DNA of 22,975 nt from Alteromonadaceae bacterium (GTDB lineage: Bacteria; Pseudomonadota; Gammaproteobacteria; Pseudomonadales; Oleiphilaceae). The notes under the pieces were generated by a model. That model was given only the letters and a program-made list of their open reading frames with translations, did not search any database and was not told the DNA's origin. The stretch spans positions 1 to 22,975 of the forward strand of contig JABXHG010000012.1 in the NCBI GenBank assembly GCA_013393545.1, given 5' to 3'. Of this stretch, positions 13,901 through 21,697 are shown one piece after another. The first letter of the stretch is position 1; each line of letters starts with the position of its first letter. Position numbers and translations under genes: made by a program.

Positions 13901-16900
13901 CACCATCGCCGTGTCGCTATTGTGAGTTTTACTGTAGAAGCTGCGTGAGATGCTGTCAGCATCATAGCCGCCAGCGACCCCGCCTTTATTAGTTGCGTTA
14001 TCGGCTGTTACGGTGGTCAGCGCATAACTATCGGTAATCGTGCCGGATACATCGCTGGATTCTTTTCCATTGCGGCCGACCAAGCCACCCACGAAATCAT
14101 CAGTGCCCTCCACCGAACCAGAGACCCAGCTATTTTCAATAAGCGAACCGTCGACGTTAGCGCCAGCCAATCCGCCAACATCCTCACGCCCTGTAACTGT
14201 ATTGTCGCCATAGCTGTTTGAGACTTTGCCGCTAGCTGCATTGACCCCAACCAGACCACCTGCGATGTCATCAGAAGTCACCATTGCTTCGGAAACCGAA
14301 TAGATAATATCGCCCTGATTAAAACCAACCAGGCCGCCGGCCAGTGAAAGTGCATCAATACTCATCGCGTAGGTTGAAACACGATCCACAGTTCCATCAT
14401 TGTAAGCAGAGAGTCCTCCGGCGACTTGGCCATTCAAGGTAAATTCACGCAGTGCCAAATCGTGCACTCGTCCATTTTCACCAATATACCCAAATAAACC
14501 GGCAGCTATTAAGTCTGAGTCTTCCAGAGTGAGATCTGTTACTCTGTGGCCTTGGCCATCCACTGTGCCGACAAACCAATTATCCGAATTGCCAATGGGC
14601 TCCCAATCGCTGACACCTGTCATATCCAGATCATTACCCAGCTCGTAATCGTAGCCCTCGCCGAGCACTTCATTGATGTTTTGCAGTTGCTGCGGGGTTT
14701 CAATCAGATACGGCGTGCTATCGCCATAGGCCGTGCCGCCATAGCCATCGGCGAAGAAAAGCTCGACGTCTCGGTCTTCCTTGCGTGTTACCTCACGCAG
14801 ATAAGGTAGGTTGGCAAGCTCATAGCCCGCTGTCTGTTCGGCAAATTGATCGCCGATCGCCCAGGTGTTGCTATCCCACTCGGAAAAGTTGCTTGGGTCG
14901 GTGAAGAACTCGGCGCTGCGGCCATCCTGTTCTACACCACCGGCATCAGGTGCCAGGTCGCTATTGAAGTAACTGTTAGTGACATTTGTGCTAGTACCGT
15001 TGAATAGGCCGTGGCTCCTCCCCTCCGTGGCATCAATCGTGCCTGAGAAATAGCTGTCTGAGATGGTGACATCCGCCTCATTATCATTACCAATCAATCC
15101 TCCGACAGTACCGCCTTTCAGGTTGCTTGCAGCATAGCTATTAGCAATACTATTATTACTTCCACTTGTATAAATGCCAACCAAGCCTCCCGTCAGTTTA
15201 GTGTTTTCGATATCAACCCGGCTATAGCTATTATTAATGTGCGTGCCGTCCGACTCACCGATAAGCCCCCCCGTCCATGCACCATCGGACTCAATTACGA
15301 TCTTCCCGGTGGCTGATACGTTTTCAATAAATGCGCCGTTGCCACTTCTCCCAACTAGTGCTCCTACTGCGTTACGCCCGGTTGGGTGTTCAATAACAAC
15401 ATTGCGCAGATGAAGGTTTTGTATTTGCGCCCCTGTCCCCCCAATAAATGTGTCAAACAGCCCGATCGAGTAGACGTTATTAATATGGCTACCCATATAC
15501 AGGTTAATCATTTTATGATTTCTTCCATCCAAATAGCCGCTAAAAAAAATATTTGAGTCATGATCTCCTATCGGAAAAAATGAACCTTTAAATTCGCCTG
15601 TAGAGTTATTGAGTGCGGGATCCTGACTCCACATTTCACTGGGATTTTCCAGCCCAGACATGTCAATATCGTTGACCAGGTAATAGTTGCCATTTGGCTT
15701 TGTGGTTAAAAGCTGGATCTGATGTGCATCTGACAGGTGTGGAGTCAAGGTTTTGCGCAGAAGAGGGCGGGTGTGGCCTTCAACCAAGAACCAATCATCG
15801 CTAAAATCCCATCCTTCATAGGTCGTGGAAGAATATGCGGTAGGGTTGTCGCTGGTGCTGGTAACTGCTGTTATATTCTGTTCGTCGCCCTCATTGGTTC
15901 CAATGGCACTAGCTTGCCCCGTTGTATCAGTGTCCCAATAGCTGTTGGTGATGGTGCTACCGGCAGTATTGATGCCCACAAGACCACCAATCCCTGAACC
16001 GTCACCATTAATTCTGCCCGTGGCAAAGCTGTTGGTAATATTGACGTCATTTTTCGCGACTACGCCACCCAATGTATGGTTGCCGGTAACATTGCCTGTT
16101 GCATAAGAGTTTTTAATGGAGCTGCCCACATACGCTAACCCGCCGAGCGCGCTTCTTTCCCAATTGTCGTCCACCACGTATTCTTTGTTAATGTCGTAGG
16201 CTTTAGTGCCCTGCAAGTGAGCAATTGATTCTAGGTCATCAACTTTTACACCCGTTACATTGCCTGTGGCGTAACTATCATTGATATCATCCGAGCCGTA
16301 GACTAGGCCACCAGCGTATGAGGCGGCCCGGACTTCTGCAGATGAATGTGAGTTGCTGACAGCGGTTTCCCCCATACCTGCAAGGCCGCCGACAGTCACC
16401 ATCCCAGAGACCTGGCCCGCCGATGCGCTCCGCACTATATTTTTTGCATTTCCCACCAGTCCGCCAACCATCCATACTCCGGCCACTTCAACGTCAGCAA
16501 AGCTGTCGCTAATGTTTACTTCGCCACCAACCAAGCCGCCGACTCTTTCCTCGCCAACTATATAACCACTATCCACCCGGCTGTTTTTGATGTTCGTAAC
16601 ATCATAGTTTTCAAAGCGAGTGCCTCTTCCAAGCAGCGCGCCGACATAAAGTTTGCCAACAACATAAACATTTTCTAAACGCATATTGCGTGCGTGAGAG
16701 AGCCTGGAAAAAAGGCCCACATTTTTGGTGTTTGGGCGGTCTATTGTCAGATTCCGTATGGGGTTACCGAGACCATCAATAGTTCCGTCTTGAAAATCAA
16801 TAGGCTGCCAGTTCTCTACACTGGCCAGATCCAGCTCAGCCCCCAGGGCCACATGACTGGCGGTTTCGCTGCCGTCTGCCAGGCCGTTCAGGTCATGCAC

Positions 16901-18352
16901 CACGGTGAAATCGATGGGCGTCTCACTGCCTTGCTGCGTGGTGAAGTTTTGGCCGGTTTGCAGTGTCACCGGGCTGTTGATGAAGTAATCGCCGTTTGCG
17001 TCTGTTTGGGCGTACTTGAGAGTCAGGCTGCCACCGTCCCCCTGGCTGGCGTCCAGTGGGGCGTTAATGCGAATGTCGCGCTCGGCATCCAGCGTCAGGC
17101 GGTTGCCGCTGCTCCAGGTGATTTCATCGTTAACGAGAATGTCACCATTGCCCTCTTCGCCGCCTTCCACGCTTTGAATGGTGATGTTGTTGTCAGCCAG
17201 GTTGCTGGAAAGCTGCTCGCCGGTGATGTCGCCCTGGGTAGGCGATACCGTGTAGTCCTGCGGGTCAATCAGCCACTCACCGGTTTTACCCTGCTCCGAA
17301 CGGGTGGTGATGCGGACATCGTCTTCAATGCGGACTTTGGCTGCGCTGGTTTCCACGAAGCCGCCGTCGCCACCCTCGGGGTTAAGAGAAGAGGGCGCAC
17401 TGGCATCCAGGGTACCAGCCACCCGGGTTTCGCCGTTTTCCATATCCCCCATCAACCAGATTTCACCCTGCTCGTTTTCCGCGAGAGTCCGGGCCCGGGT
17501 CACGCCGGTGTGGTTGATCACGCTGGCGGCAAGGTCACCAGCCGCCCTGGCAGTTAGGTACACGCGACCGCCGTCGGCTTTAATGGCGCCGCCTTGTTCG
17601 ATGTAGGTGTCCAGTTGGGCCTGTTCCACTTCAATCTTGACCGGGCCGCCCATGTCCAGAGTAACGCGGCTGCCCGCGCCCATCAGCACATCGCCGCGCG
17701 GGGCCTCGATGCTGCCTTCGTTGATGATCTCGGCGGCAATCAGGGCGACATAGCCTTCGTCGGCGGTGCGGATATTGCCCTGGTTGATAATGGCGCTGCT
17801 GCTGTCGCCCTCAAAGGTGAAGTTGCCCGCCATGAAATCTTCGGCGCTGATGTCCAGGGTGGAGGCCACCAGGCCGCCTACGTCGACCTGGGCTGTGCCG
17901 CCAAAGACAATGCCGTTGGGATTAACTAGGAAAACCTGGCCATTGGCTTCAATGGCACCACGGATTCGGGAGAGTTGGTCACCGGTAACGCGGTTCAGTA
18001 CCGCTGAATCCCGGCCTGGCTGGTTGAACGTGACCCGGTTGCCTTCGGCGATGGAGAAGCTGTGCCAGTCGATGGCCATGCGATCGCTGTTCTGCTGAAT
18101 CCGCGTTTCGTTGCCTGACTGGCTGATTGAACCCTCACCACCCCGGATCTCTCCACCAGTGGGCAAGCCGCCTGCAAACACGGCCAGCGGCATCAGAATC
18201 AGGCTACCGGCAGCCAGTGCTGATACGCGGCGCACAAAACCACGGCTGCCCTGTCGGCCAGCTCCGGTCTTGCCTCGCCGCGTGACCGTCTCTGCCGCTA
18301 CTTGCCATTGGCCTTTAGAAACATTCCATACGGTTTGGTAAATACGGTTCAT
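10988..18352 (-). CDS. two-partner secretion exoprotein TpsA (filamentous haemagglutinin-type adhesin)
   Basis: A 2454-residue secreted or surface protein. It opens with an extended signal peptide: [16 protein letters not shown] is the ESPR start, and the hydrophobic core ends at VFA60. The TPS/haemagglutination-activity domain (about 61-330) carries [25 protein letters not shown] (NPNGI at 144-148) and GGLVASTLD. Next come three GLUG-type beta-solenoid modules (about 500-1535) with repeated VGGLVG and NSYATG units. Three YDG domains (KTYDATT, KVYDGTT, KVYDSET; about 1540-1800) and seven 76-residue MBG-type repeats (1801-2332) follow. A Pro/Glu-rich stretch (about 2333-2405) and a short tail end the chain. 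The ATG has AAGGGG upstream. TpsB and an AraC regulator lie downstream on the same strand. No toxin (CDI-like) C-terminal domain or peptidase motif is seen, so adhesion or biofilm matrix is the best guess; the ligand is unknown. Confidence 0.94.
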   Translation of the reverse strand: MNRIYQTVWNVSKGQWQVAAETVTRRGKTGAGRQGSRGFVRRVSALAAGSLILMPLAVFAGGLPTGGEIRGGEGSISQSGNETRIQQNSDRMAIDWHSFSIAEGNRVTFNQPGRDSAVLNRVTGDQLSRIRGAIEANGQVFLVNPNGIVFGGTAQVDVGGLVASTLDISAEDFMAGNFTFEGDSSSAIINQGNIRTADEGYVALIAAEIINEGSIEAPRGDVLMGAGSRVTLDMGGPVKIEVEQAQLDTYIEQGGAIKADGGRVYLTARAAGDLAASVINHTGVTRARTLAENEQGEIWLMGDMENGETRVAGTLDASAPSSLNPEGGDGGFVETSAAKVRIEDDVRITTRSEQGKTGEWLIDPQDYTVSPTQGDITGEQLSSNLADNNITIQSVEGGEEGNGDILVNDEITWSSGNRLTLDAERDIRINAPLDASQGDGGSLTLKYAQTDANGDYFINSPVTLQTGQNFTTQQGSETPIDFTVVHDLNGLADGSETASHVALGAELDLASVENWQPIDFQDGTIDGLGNPIRNLTIDRPNTKNVGLFSRLSHARNMRLENVYVVGKLYVGALLGRGTRFENYDVTNIKNSRVDSGYIVGEERVGGLVGGEVNISDSFADVEVAGVWMVGGLVGNAKNIVRSASAGQVSGMVTVGGLAGMGETAVSNSHSSAEVRAASYAGGLVYGSDDINDSYATGNVTGVKVDDLESIAHLQGTKAYDINKEYVVDDNWERSALGGLAYVGSSIKNSYATGNVTGNHTLGGVVAKNDVNITNSFATGRINGDGSGIGGLVGINTAGSTITNSYWDTDTTGQASAIGTNEGDEQNITAVTSTSDNPTAYSSTTYEGWDFSDDWFLVEGHTRPLLRKTLTPHLSDAHQIQLLTTKPNGNYYLVNDIDMSGLENPSEMWSQDPALNNSTGEFKGSFFPIGDHDSNIFFSGYLDGRNHKMINLYMGSHINNVYSIGLFDTFIGGTGAQIQNLHLRNVVIEHPTGRNAVGALVGRSGNGAFIENVSATGKIVIESDGAWTGGLIGESDGTHINNSYSRVDIENTKLTGGLVGIYTSGSNNSIANSYAASNLKGGTVGGLIGNDNEADVTISDSYFSGTIDATEGRSHGLFNGTSTNVTNSYFNSDLAPDAGGVEQDGRSAEFFTDPSNFSEWDSNTWAIGDQFAEQTAGYELANLPYLREVTRKEDRDVELFFADGYGGTAYGDSTPYLIETPQQLQNINEVLGEGYDYELGNDLDMTGVSDWEPIGNSDNWFVGTVDGQGHRVTDLTLEDSDLIAAGLFGYIGENGRVHDLALREFTLNGQVAGGLSAYNDGTVDRVSTYAMSIDALSLAGGLVGFNQGDIIYSVSEAMVTSDDIAGGLVGVNAASGKVSNSYGDNTVTGREDVGGLAGANVDGSLIENSWVSGSVEGTDDFVGGLVGRNGKESSDVSGTITDSYALTTVTADNATNKGGVAGGYDADSISRSFYSKTHNSDTAMVDIDINGRVEAELREIATFDGWDISGVGGEDTVWRLYEGQTMPLLRDFLTELTLISAVSSVTKTYDATTNIDQTALGLEWQQQGETVTPDTRLIGEGDVLRLSSKNAGEQTLVSDYYSNQDGYDIVLPELTATVEKAELDVTGLSAADKVYDGTTDASLSGDGNITPLGSDDVSLDTASFGGEFDDKNAGSDKSVSLSGVSLTGADANNYMAVAPDTLTADITQKELEGLDIPVMDKVYDSETGALLDRENTTLQGKIEGDDLSLGLATGLYDTPDAGKNKAVTISVIGLAGDDAGNYRLPGGVLTLETTADILPRELTVAADDKQKVYGESDPTLTWQLSDGNLVGADTLDVTVTRDSGENAGEYAINAEASAGNNYLVNIQEGVFTIDPRPITVTTDDQTKTYGEVDPEFTWAITAGSLVNGDTLSGTPSREAGEDVGSYAIDATALENGNYAINSNSGTLVIDPRAITVAADDLSKIYGAPDPELTWQVTKGNLVGDDTLNGEVTREAGEDVGKYAVSAADLTNGNYVVTAVSGELVIDPRPITVKADDTTKTYGNEDPAFTWQVTDGSLVDGDSLAGELTRDAGEDVGDYNISAENLANGNYIVTARNGTLSIDPRPVKVKVENRSKVYGESDPDMGWQLSEGNLVGDDTLDVTIDRESGENAGEYAISAEASVGSNYLVTVQDDVFTIDPRPITVTTDDQSKTYGEADPEFTWAITAGSLLNGDTLGGTPSREAGEDVGSYAIDATALENSNYAITSNSGTLVIDPRAITVTGDDLSKIYGDPDPELTWQVTEGNLVGDDTLNGEVTREPGEDVGRYTTSVADLANGNYIITAQDGSLQIDPRPAPNPTPDPTPDPQPEPTPEPSPEPQPSPEPGPEPEPTPEPAPEPEPTPEPAPEPIPEPEPMPTPEPEPEDDPKPVKRPDTDRLIRVIVSTLPETDTASRGLPVRVAGTGIRLEPAMSQDNEN
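11139..11356 (-). repeat. proline/glutamate-rich low-complexity tract near the TpsA C terminus
   Basis: About 73 residues of alternating P-x-P/E units (PEPTPEP, PEPAPEP, PDPTPDP) encoded by near-repeats of a short GGCTC/GGTTC-type unit on the plus strand. Such tracts are extended, stiff spacers. The position between the repeat array and the last about 50 residues resembles the proline-rich region of FHA-type proteins, but no homology can be claimed. Short-unit DNA like this tends to slip in replication and to assemble poorly. Confidence 0.85.
11357..12952 (-). repeat. seven tandem 228-bp (76-residue) MBG-type repeats in tpsA
   Basis: 1596 bp equals exactly 7 x 228. Each unit starts with (I/L/V)TV..DD..K.YG..DP.(F/L)TW, contains G(S/N)LV.GD(T/S)L and a GE(D/N).G.Y motif, and ends with IDPR(P/A). 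Units run 12952-12725, 12724-12497, 12496-12269, 12268-12041, 12040-11813, 11812-11585 and 11584-11357. Units 1, 2, 3 closely match units 5, 6, 7 (912 bp apart), while unit 4 is the odd one. This indicates a higher-order duplication on top of the simple tandem. The fold matches the MBG family seen in large adhesins. Confidence 0.95.
12953..13735 (-). repeat. three YDG-type domains in tpsA
   Basis: Three units begin KTYDATT (DNA about 13694-13717), KVYDGTT and KVYDSET. Each is followed about 60 residues later by a NAG or DAG turn and ends in an ITQKELE- or LPREL-type strand that leads into the next unit. They are more diverged from one another than the MBG-type units that follow. YDG domains are common extracellular repeats of TPS and autotransporter adhesins; their role is structural as far as known. 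Confidence 0.75.
13755..16855 (-). repeat. three GLUG-type solenoid modules in tpsA
   Basis: Three modules lie in series, at about 16855-15745, 15695-14795 and 14660-13755. Each opens with an acidic strand (AELDLA, NDIDMS, NDLDMT) and an [24 protein letters not shown] motif. Each continues with repeated (V/A)GGL(V/A)G and NSY units, and closes with a GWD-S or EWDS strand and P(L/Y)LR. GLUG repeats form beta-helical stalks in secreted adhesins and in IgA1-protease-like proteins. Confidence 0.8.
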
Positions 18353-18391
18353 GGCAGCCCCTTGCGCTCTGTTTGTAATAACTTCGGAAAG

Positions 18392-18432
18392 TTAACAAAC
18401 CGCAAAAAACGAGGCTTCCACTCAGCGCTACA
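18392..18432 (-). promoter_or_regulatory. bipartite 41-bp element upstream of tpsA
   Basis: TTAACAAACC (18392-18401), an 11-base spacer, then GGCTTCCACTCAGCGCTACA (18413-18432) on the plus strand. It is identical in both blocks and in spacing to the element before tpsB. The near end lies 39 bp before the tpsA ATG, in the 98-bp gap after dctD. AGCGCT inside the 20-bp block is a palindrome. It is probably a shared operator or promoter element; whether the AraC protein encoded at 9909-10889 binds it is inference. Confidence 0.7.
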
Positions 18433-18450
18433 TGCGTTGGGTTTCCAGGC

Positions 18451-19803
18451 TCAATCCTTAAACTGAGCCTTGTCCAGCCCGTGCTTTTTCATCTTGTCGT
18501 ACAGAGTCTTGCGGGCGATGCCCAGCTGCACCATGGTGTCTTTGATGCTGCCGTGGCAGGCGTTGAGGGCGCTGGTGATGGCGGAGCGTTCAAAGCTGTC
18601 CATCATTTCCGAAAGGGTTTGGCGGCTGTTGATGCTTTCGCCGTCGGTACTTCCCCCTTCTTCAAGCGCGGCGGGGCCGAGTAGCACATAGCGTTCGGCC
18701 AGGTTGCGCAACTCCCGCACATTGCCCGGCCAGGGGCGTTCCATCAGCAGGCTGGCCTGGCCCGCATCCAGCGGCACGCTCTCCCGGTCGTAGCGGGCGG
18801 CGGCCACCAACACGAAGTGGTGAAACAGCAGCGGGATATCTTCCTTGCGCTCACGCAGGGGCGGGATGTCCACTTTCACCACGTTCAGGCGGTAATACAA
18901 ATCCGCGCGAAACTCGCCTTCATCACTGAGCTTTTTCAGGTCCGCTTTGGTGGCGGCGATGATGCGCACATCCACCTCACGCACTTCGTTACTGCCCAGG
19001 CGCTCCACTTTCTGCTCTTCCAGTACCCGCAGCAGTTTGATCTGCAACGACAGCGGCATGCTTTCCACTTCGTCCAGAAACAGAGTGCCCTGGTGGGCAT
19101 GTTCGATTTTACCAATACGGCGCTTTTCGGCCCCGGTAAAGGCGCCTGGCTCATGGCCGAACAGCTCGCTTTCAATCAGGTTTTCCGGCACTGCGCCGCA
19201 GTTGATCGCCACAAAGTTGTGGGCACTGCGCGGGCTGCTCTCGTGGATATAACGGGCCAGCGCATCCTTGCCCGAGCCGGTTTCGCCGTGCAGCAGAATG
19301 TTGGCGGAGATATCGAGCACCGAGTGCACAATCGCCATCATCTTCTGCATGGGCTCCGATTCCCCGAAAATACGGGGCCCGGGGCGGGCCATCTGCCGCA
19401 GTTGGGCTTTCAGTTTTCGGTTTTCCAGCGCCAGGTGCCGCTTTTCCAGGGCGTGGCGCAGCAGCTCGATCAGCTCGTCGTGATCAAACGGCTTTTCAAT
19501 AAAATCGTAGGCGCCCTTCTGCATGGCCGAGACCGCCGTGCTGATATCGCCCTGCCCGGTGAGGATGATCACCGGGATGCTGTCATCCACCGCCCGAACC
19601 CGCTCCAGCAACTCCAGGCCATCCATGCCCGGCATGTTGTAATCACACAACACAATGCCCGGGTAATCCGGTGTGATGGCTTTAAGGGCGGAAGCGCCGT
19701 CTTCATAACAGGCAACCGGCAGATCCTCGAGCGTCAGGCTTTGGGACAGCGCCTGAAGAATGTGAGTATCGTCGTCGACGAAAATTACCGATGGCTGGCT
19801 CAT
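18451..19803 (-). CDS. dctD: C4-dicarboxylate response regulator DctD (sigma-54 activator)
   Basis: A 450-residue NtrC-family activator of sigma-54 promoters. The receiver domain (1-120) has acidic D10/D11, phosphoacceptor D54 (VLCDYNMPGMDG) and K104. The AAA+ domain (about 145-375) has Walker A GETGSGKD at 173-180, the sigma-54-contacting GAFTGA at 220-225, Walker B LFLDEVESMP and the arginine-finger region EFRADLYYRLNVV. The Fis-type helix-turn-helix (about 415-445) is GSIKDTMVQLGIARKTLYDK. The start overlaps the dctB stop (ATGA), as expected for a coupled two-component pair. In known systems DctD drives the dct transport genes in response to dicarboxylates. Here a TRAP permease gene lies upstream of dctB, so it may be the target, but its promoter is outside the window. 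Confidence 0.92.
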   Translation of the reverse strand: MSQPSVIFVDDDTHILQALSQSLTLEDLPVACYEDGASALKAITPDYPGIVLCDYNMPGMDGLELLERVRAVDDSIPVIILTGQGDISTAVSAMQKGAYDFIEKPFDHDELIELLRHALEKRHLALENRKLKAQLRQMARPGPRIFGESEPMQKMMAIVHSVLDISANILLHGETGSGKDALARYIHESSPRSAHNFVAINCGAVPENLIESELFGHEPGAFTGAEKRRIGKIEHAHQGTLFLDEVESMPLSLQIKLLRVLEEQKVERLGSNEVREVDVRIIAATKADLKKLSDEGEFRADLYYRLNVVKVDIPPLRERKEDIPLLFHHFVLVAAARYDRESVPLDAGQASLLMERPWPGNVRELRNLAERYVLLGPAALEEGGSTDGESINSRQTLSEMMDSFERSAITSALNACHGSIKDTMVQLGIARKTLYDKMKKHGLDKAQFKD

Positions 19804-21620
19804 TGCTCAGCTTCCTTTTTGGGCAAGGTCAGTAGGAATTCCGCGCCGGGGCCGTCCGTGCGGTTGTGGCCGGTCAGAGTGCCGCCGAGGGCGTCCACGA
19901 TCTGCCGGGAAATCGACAGCCCGAGACCCAGCCCCTGTTTCACGGATTTGGTAGTAAAAAACGGCTCGAACAGTTGTTCCGTGTTGGCCGGCAGGCCCGG
20001 GCCATTATCCCGCACTGAACAGTGCCACTGGCCATCACAGGCCCGGATCTCCAGGGTGATGGCCGGCTCCGGTTGACCTTCCAGGGCATGCACGGCATTG
20101 GCCAGCAGGTTGATCAGCACCTGTTCCACGCGAATCAGATCACCATGGCACCACACCGGCTGTTCCGGGCGCTGCCAGTCAATGTGGATGCCCTCGCTGC
20201 TCTTTTGGGCGGTGATGATTTTCAATGCGCCATCCACGGGCTGGCGCAAATCCACCAGCGTGGGCGGCCCCTCGGATTTGCGGGCAAACACCTTGAACTG
20301 ACGGGTGAGCTCGGCCATTTTATCGCACAGCATGGCGATTTCGGCCAGGTTGGCATCCACCATGTCAGTGGCGCCTTTTTCCAGAAACCGCCGACTGTTG
20401 CGGGCATAGGTCTGGATGGCGGTCAGCGGCTGATTCATTTCGTGGTTCAGCCCCGCCGACATCTGCCCCAGCACCGCCAGCTTGGCCGCCTGCACCAGCT
20501 CCTGCTGGGTATCCCGCAGCTCGCGCTGGGTTCGTTCCTTTTCTTCGATTTCAGAGAGCAGCTGCTGGTTCGAGCTTTCCAGATCCCGGGTGCGTTCGGC
20601 CACGCTCTGCTCCAGCTGCTCACCCCGGAACGCCAGCTCGGCCTCCCGCCGATACCGTTCGCGCAGGTACAGCCAGGCCAACAAGGCCGCCACATAGAGC
20701 GCCGCGCCTCCGAGCATAAAACCGATACGAGACACCAGCACCGGCGCCGTAGACACCATCACCCGCAGGGTCCAGTCCATGCGCGGCAAAGGCGTTTCAA
20801 TACTCAGATAATCATTGAGCTGGCGGCCGTTAGCATCGGCTACGGTCATTCTCTCGGATTGCTCCGACAACCCCCAGGGGCGGCTCTGAGGCACAATATC
20901 CATTGGGCGAAGATCACGGTCCGGATAGCGCTGGCGTGCTTCCAGCGGCAACGCACCGTGGCGACCGCCGGAGAAATCCCGGTACAGCCAATCCTCCCGG
21001 CTGGCCAGGAAGCTGATGCCGGCGTTATCCAGCACCACCATTTCCGAATCGCTCAGCGCCGAAGGCCGGTGCCACTGCGACTCCAGCTCATGCACCAGCA
21101 CTTTTACCGAGATCACACCCACCAGTTCGCCGTTGCCGGCACGCACCGGATGGGAGAAATACAAGCCACGCTCATCCGACATCAGACCGAGGGCAAAATA
21201 GATCGCCGAATCGCCGGTGGCCATGGCTTCGTAGAAGTAAGGGCGAAAATCGAAGCGCCGCCCCACAAAACTGTCCGGTTCCTGATAGTTATTGGCGGCA
21301 ATGGTCAGGCCCCGGGCGTTCATCAGATACACATCGGAACTGCCGACAATGGTGGCCATGCGCTGCATTTCCTGATTTGCCGCCAGAATCAGCTCAGGGT
21401 CATCAGGATTCAGCAAAACCTGTTCCATGACAGGATGCTCGGCCATCAATTCAGGGATGGGAAGATACCGGTTCAGCTCGTTGGCCACCAGCTGCCGGTA
21501 CCGGAAGGATTCTTCCAGGGTTTCCTGCTCAACCTGAGCGTAACCGGCCCAGCCGCCCAACACCCATGACAGCGTCAGGGTGAGGATAAACAGCAGAGCG
21601 GCAACCAGTTTCGAAGACAT
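19800..21620 (-). CDS. dctB: C4-dicarboxylate sensor histidine kinase DctB
   Basis: A 606-residue inner-membrane kinase. TM1 (about 5-27) is followed by a periplasmic double-PDC/dCache sensor (about 30-290; RRFDFRPYFYEAM and GLYFSHPV are typical), TM2 (about 295-318) and a coiled-coil linker (about 325-380). The HisKA box has H393 in AGLNHEMNQPL. The HATPase domain has the N box INLLANAVHAL, G1 DNGPGLP (538-544), FEPFFTTK and G2 GLGLGLS (563-569). All key residues are present. The ATG at 21620 is preceded by GGGGAACACC, a moderate ribosome site. It overlaps dctD by four bases. The ligand is assumed to be a C4-dicarboxylate from family membership; sensing of another carboxylate is possible. 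Confidence 0.92.
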   Translation of the reverse strand: MSSKLVAALLFILTLTLSWVLGGWAGYAQVEQETLEESFRYRQLVANELNRYLPIPELMAEHPVMEQVLLNPDDPELILAANQEMQRMATIVGSSDVYLMNARGLTIAANNYQEPDSFVGRRFDFRPYFYEAMATGDSAIYFALGLMSDERGLYFSHPVRAGNGELVGVISVKVLVHELESQWHRPSALSDSEMVVLDNAGISFLASREDWLYRDFSGGRHGALPLEARQRYPDRDLRPMDIVPQSRPWGLSEQSERMTVADANGRQLNDYLSIETPLPRMDWTLRVMVSTAPVLVSRIGFMLGGAALYVAALLAWLYLRERYRREAELAFRGEQLEQSVAERTRDLESSNQQLLSEIEEKERTQRELRDTQQELVQAAKLAVLGQMSAGLNHEMNQPLTAIQTYARNSRRFLEKGATDMVDANLAEIAMLCDKMAELTRQFKVFARKSEGPPTLVDLRQPVDGALKIITAQKSSEGIHIDWQRPEQPVWCHGDLIRVEQVLINLLANAVHALEGQPEPAITLEIRACDGQWHCSVRDNGPGLPANTEQLFEPFFTTKSVKQGLGLGLSISRQIVDALGGTLTGHNRTDGPGAEFLLTLPKKEAEQ

Positions 21621-21641
21621 TGCAGGTGTTCCCCGGAAAAT

Positions 21642-21687
21642 GCGCTAGCCTAGCGCCGCGGGCAAACCGACACAAGCCGGCCTGCCC
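21642..21687 (-). terminator. two hairpins between TRAP permease and dctB
   Basis: Read on the minus strand, a 10-bp stem GGGCAGGCCG/CGGTTTGCCC (21687-21660) comes first. It uses G-U pairs that exist only in this strand's RNA. A perfect six-pair hairpin GCGCTA-GGC-TAGCGC (21656-21642) comes next and is followed by ATTTTCC. The hairpin plus short T-run is a weak terminator or attenuator candidate that would reduce transcription from the transporter gene into dctBD. Confidence 0.4.
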
Positions 21688-21697
21688 ACGCCACTTA

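Noticed and set aside
16694..17557. 287-codon plus-strand frame inside tpsA
   Set aside because: Antisense to the conserved TPS domain region; the composition reflects the opposite strand's codon use.
18817..21569. Long plus-strand open frames of 419 and 515 codons opposite dctD and dctB
   Set aside because: They are exact antisense shadows of well-supported kinase and regulator genes in GC-rich DNA, with His/Gln/Arg-rich translations lacking any recognisable domain.
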